This document shows positions 1 through 64,000 of a stretch of DNA of 64,000 nucleotides, piece after piece (the first letter of the stretch is position 1; each line of letters opens with the position of its first letter). Origin of the DNA: Oncomelania hupensis (lineage: Eukaryota > Mollusca > Gastropoda > Littorinimorpha > Pomatiopsidae). Made by a program: the position numbers and the translations under genes. Under the pieces are notes generated by a model. That model was not told the origin of the DNA. It saw only the letters and a list, made by a program, of their open reading frames with translations, and did no database searches. Location: the NCBI GenBank assembly GCA_036898135.1, contig CM072523.1:30695311-30759310 (forward strand). The letters run 5' to 3'.

Positions 1-187
1 TTCTCTTAACCCTCCCTCTTGATCAGCAGGTCCACATTACGCACACCTGAAAGTCTAATAAGGACCCAAAAAAACGCAGAAAACTGACGCATGGTACATT
101 ATTGTATTGCATTACACACGAAAAGTTGTCCAAAAAATAACAAATAAGTATAATATAAAAAGCACACCCTTTCCTTTTCTCTTGCAG
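1..187 (+). other. Upstream intron end
   Basis: No coding segment found. The stretch ends in a pyrimidine-rich acceptor (cttttctcttgcag) that opens exon 1; the preceding exon and the promoter lie outside the window. Confidence 0.6.
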
Positions 188-63761
<63,574 letters not shown>

Positions 63762-63817
63762 ATAGTTTAATCGCTCAAATGCATATTTTAATTCAAGCCC
63801 GGTTCACAAGGTTAGCA

Positions 63818-63823
63818 AATAAA
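63818..63823 (+). promoter_or_regulatory. Polyadenylation signal AATAAA
   Basis: Canonical hexamer 57 bp after the stop, followed by a GT-rich stretch (gatgaatgttgtgttttatt) that fits a downstream element. The remaining sequence to 64000 shows nothing recognised. Confidence 0.75.
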
Positions 63824-64000
63824 TGTAATTGCTCTATTTGAGATGAATGTTGTGTTTTATTGTTTTGTATTGCATTGTACTGTATTGTACTGTTTGCATA
63901 TACACATGTAGATCAAGGTTACTCAGTGGTCGATGGCGTTGGGGCAAAATGATGCAGCAAGTTGGCGACTTCGGCGGTTTTAAGTCTCGACTCTTGGCGG

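Overview
The window is animal genomic DNA, most probably from a mollusc and perhaps a gastropod. That is an inference from long introns full of triplet microsatellites, tRNA-derived SINE debris, an I/Nimb-type LINE and an extracellular protein with VDTTPP modules; no rRNA or marker gene is present to prove it.

One plus-strand gene fills almost all of the 64 kb. I could place 51 coding exons (188-63761) whose acceptors, donors and phases join without a break into one frame of about 6,547 residues. It ends at a TGA (63759-63761) with an AATAAA at 63818-63823. The 5' end (signal peptide, promoter) lies upstream of the window. Read in order, the protein has: helical and Cys-containing segments with a furin-like site (exons 1-9); one 6.96-kb exon of roughly 210 tandem decapeptides (exon 10); Cys and beta-rich segments with a second furin-like site (exons 11-18); a long array of FN3-like modules with VDTTPP-type junctions and a small apple/PAN-like Cys module (exons 19-38); a region ending in a GPS-like motif (exons 39-44); a cadherin-like tandem repeat (exons 44-46); two EGF-like modules and one transmembrane segment (exons 47-48); and a basic, Pro/Lys-rich cytoplasmic tail (exons 48-51). 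I do not recognise it as a named gene. It looks like a giant type I cell-surface or shed extracellular protein.

The introns carry the rest: a Tc1/mariner-type deletion derivative (1811-2406); a fold-back palindrome (640-1103); a 3.6-kb inverted-repeat element with arms of a 19-bp self-complementary satellite and a decayed THAP zinc finger inside (25488-29117); a CR1/L2-like LINE (30860-32825) and an older relative (53776-54945); a nearly intact minus-strand APE-RT-RNase H LINE with an SGNH-hydrolase ORF1 (about 42810-48300) and a fragment of a second copy (59733-60300); a LINE 3' end (19385-19570); several copies of one SINE family; minisatellites; and long microsatellites, including 1.4 kb of almost pure TTC (33091-34505).

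The most unusual items are the decapeptide exon with its 1-kb higher-order repeats, the giant gene model itself, the THAP-bearing satellite palindrome, and a 54-bp duplicate of the exon 44 splice-donor junction sitting in intron 12.
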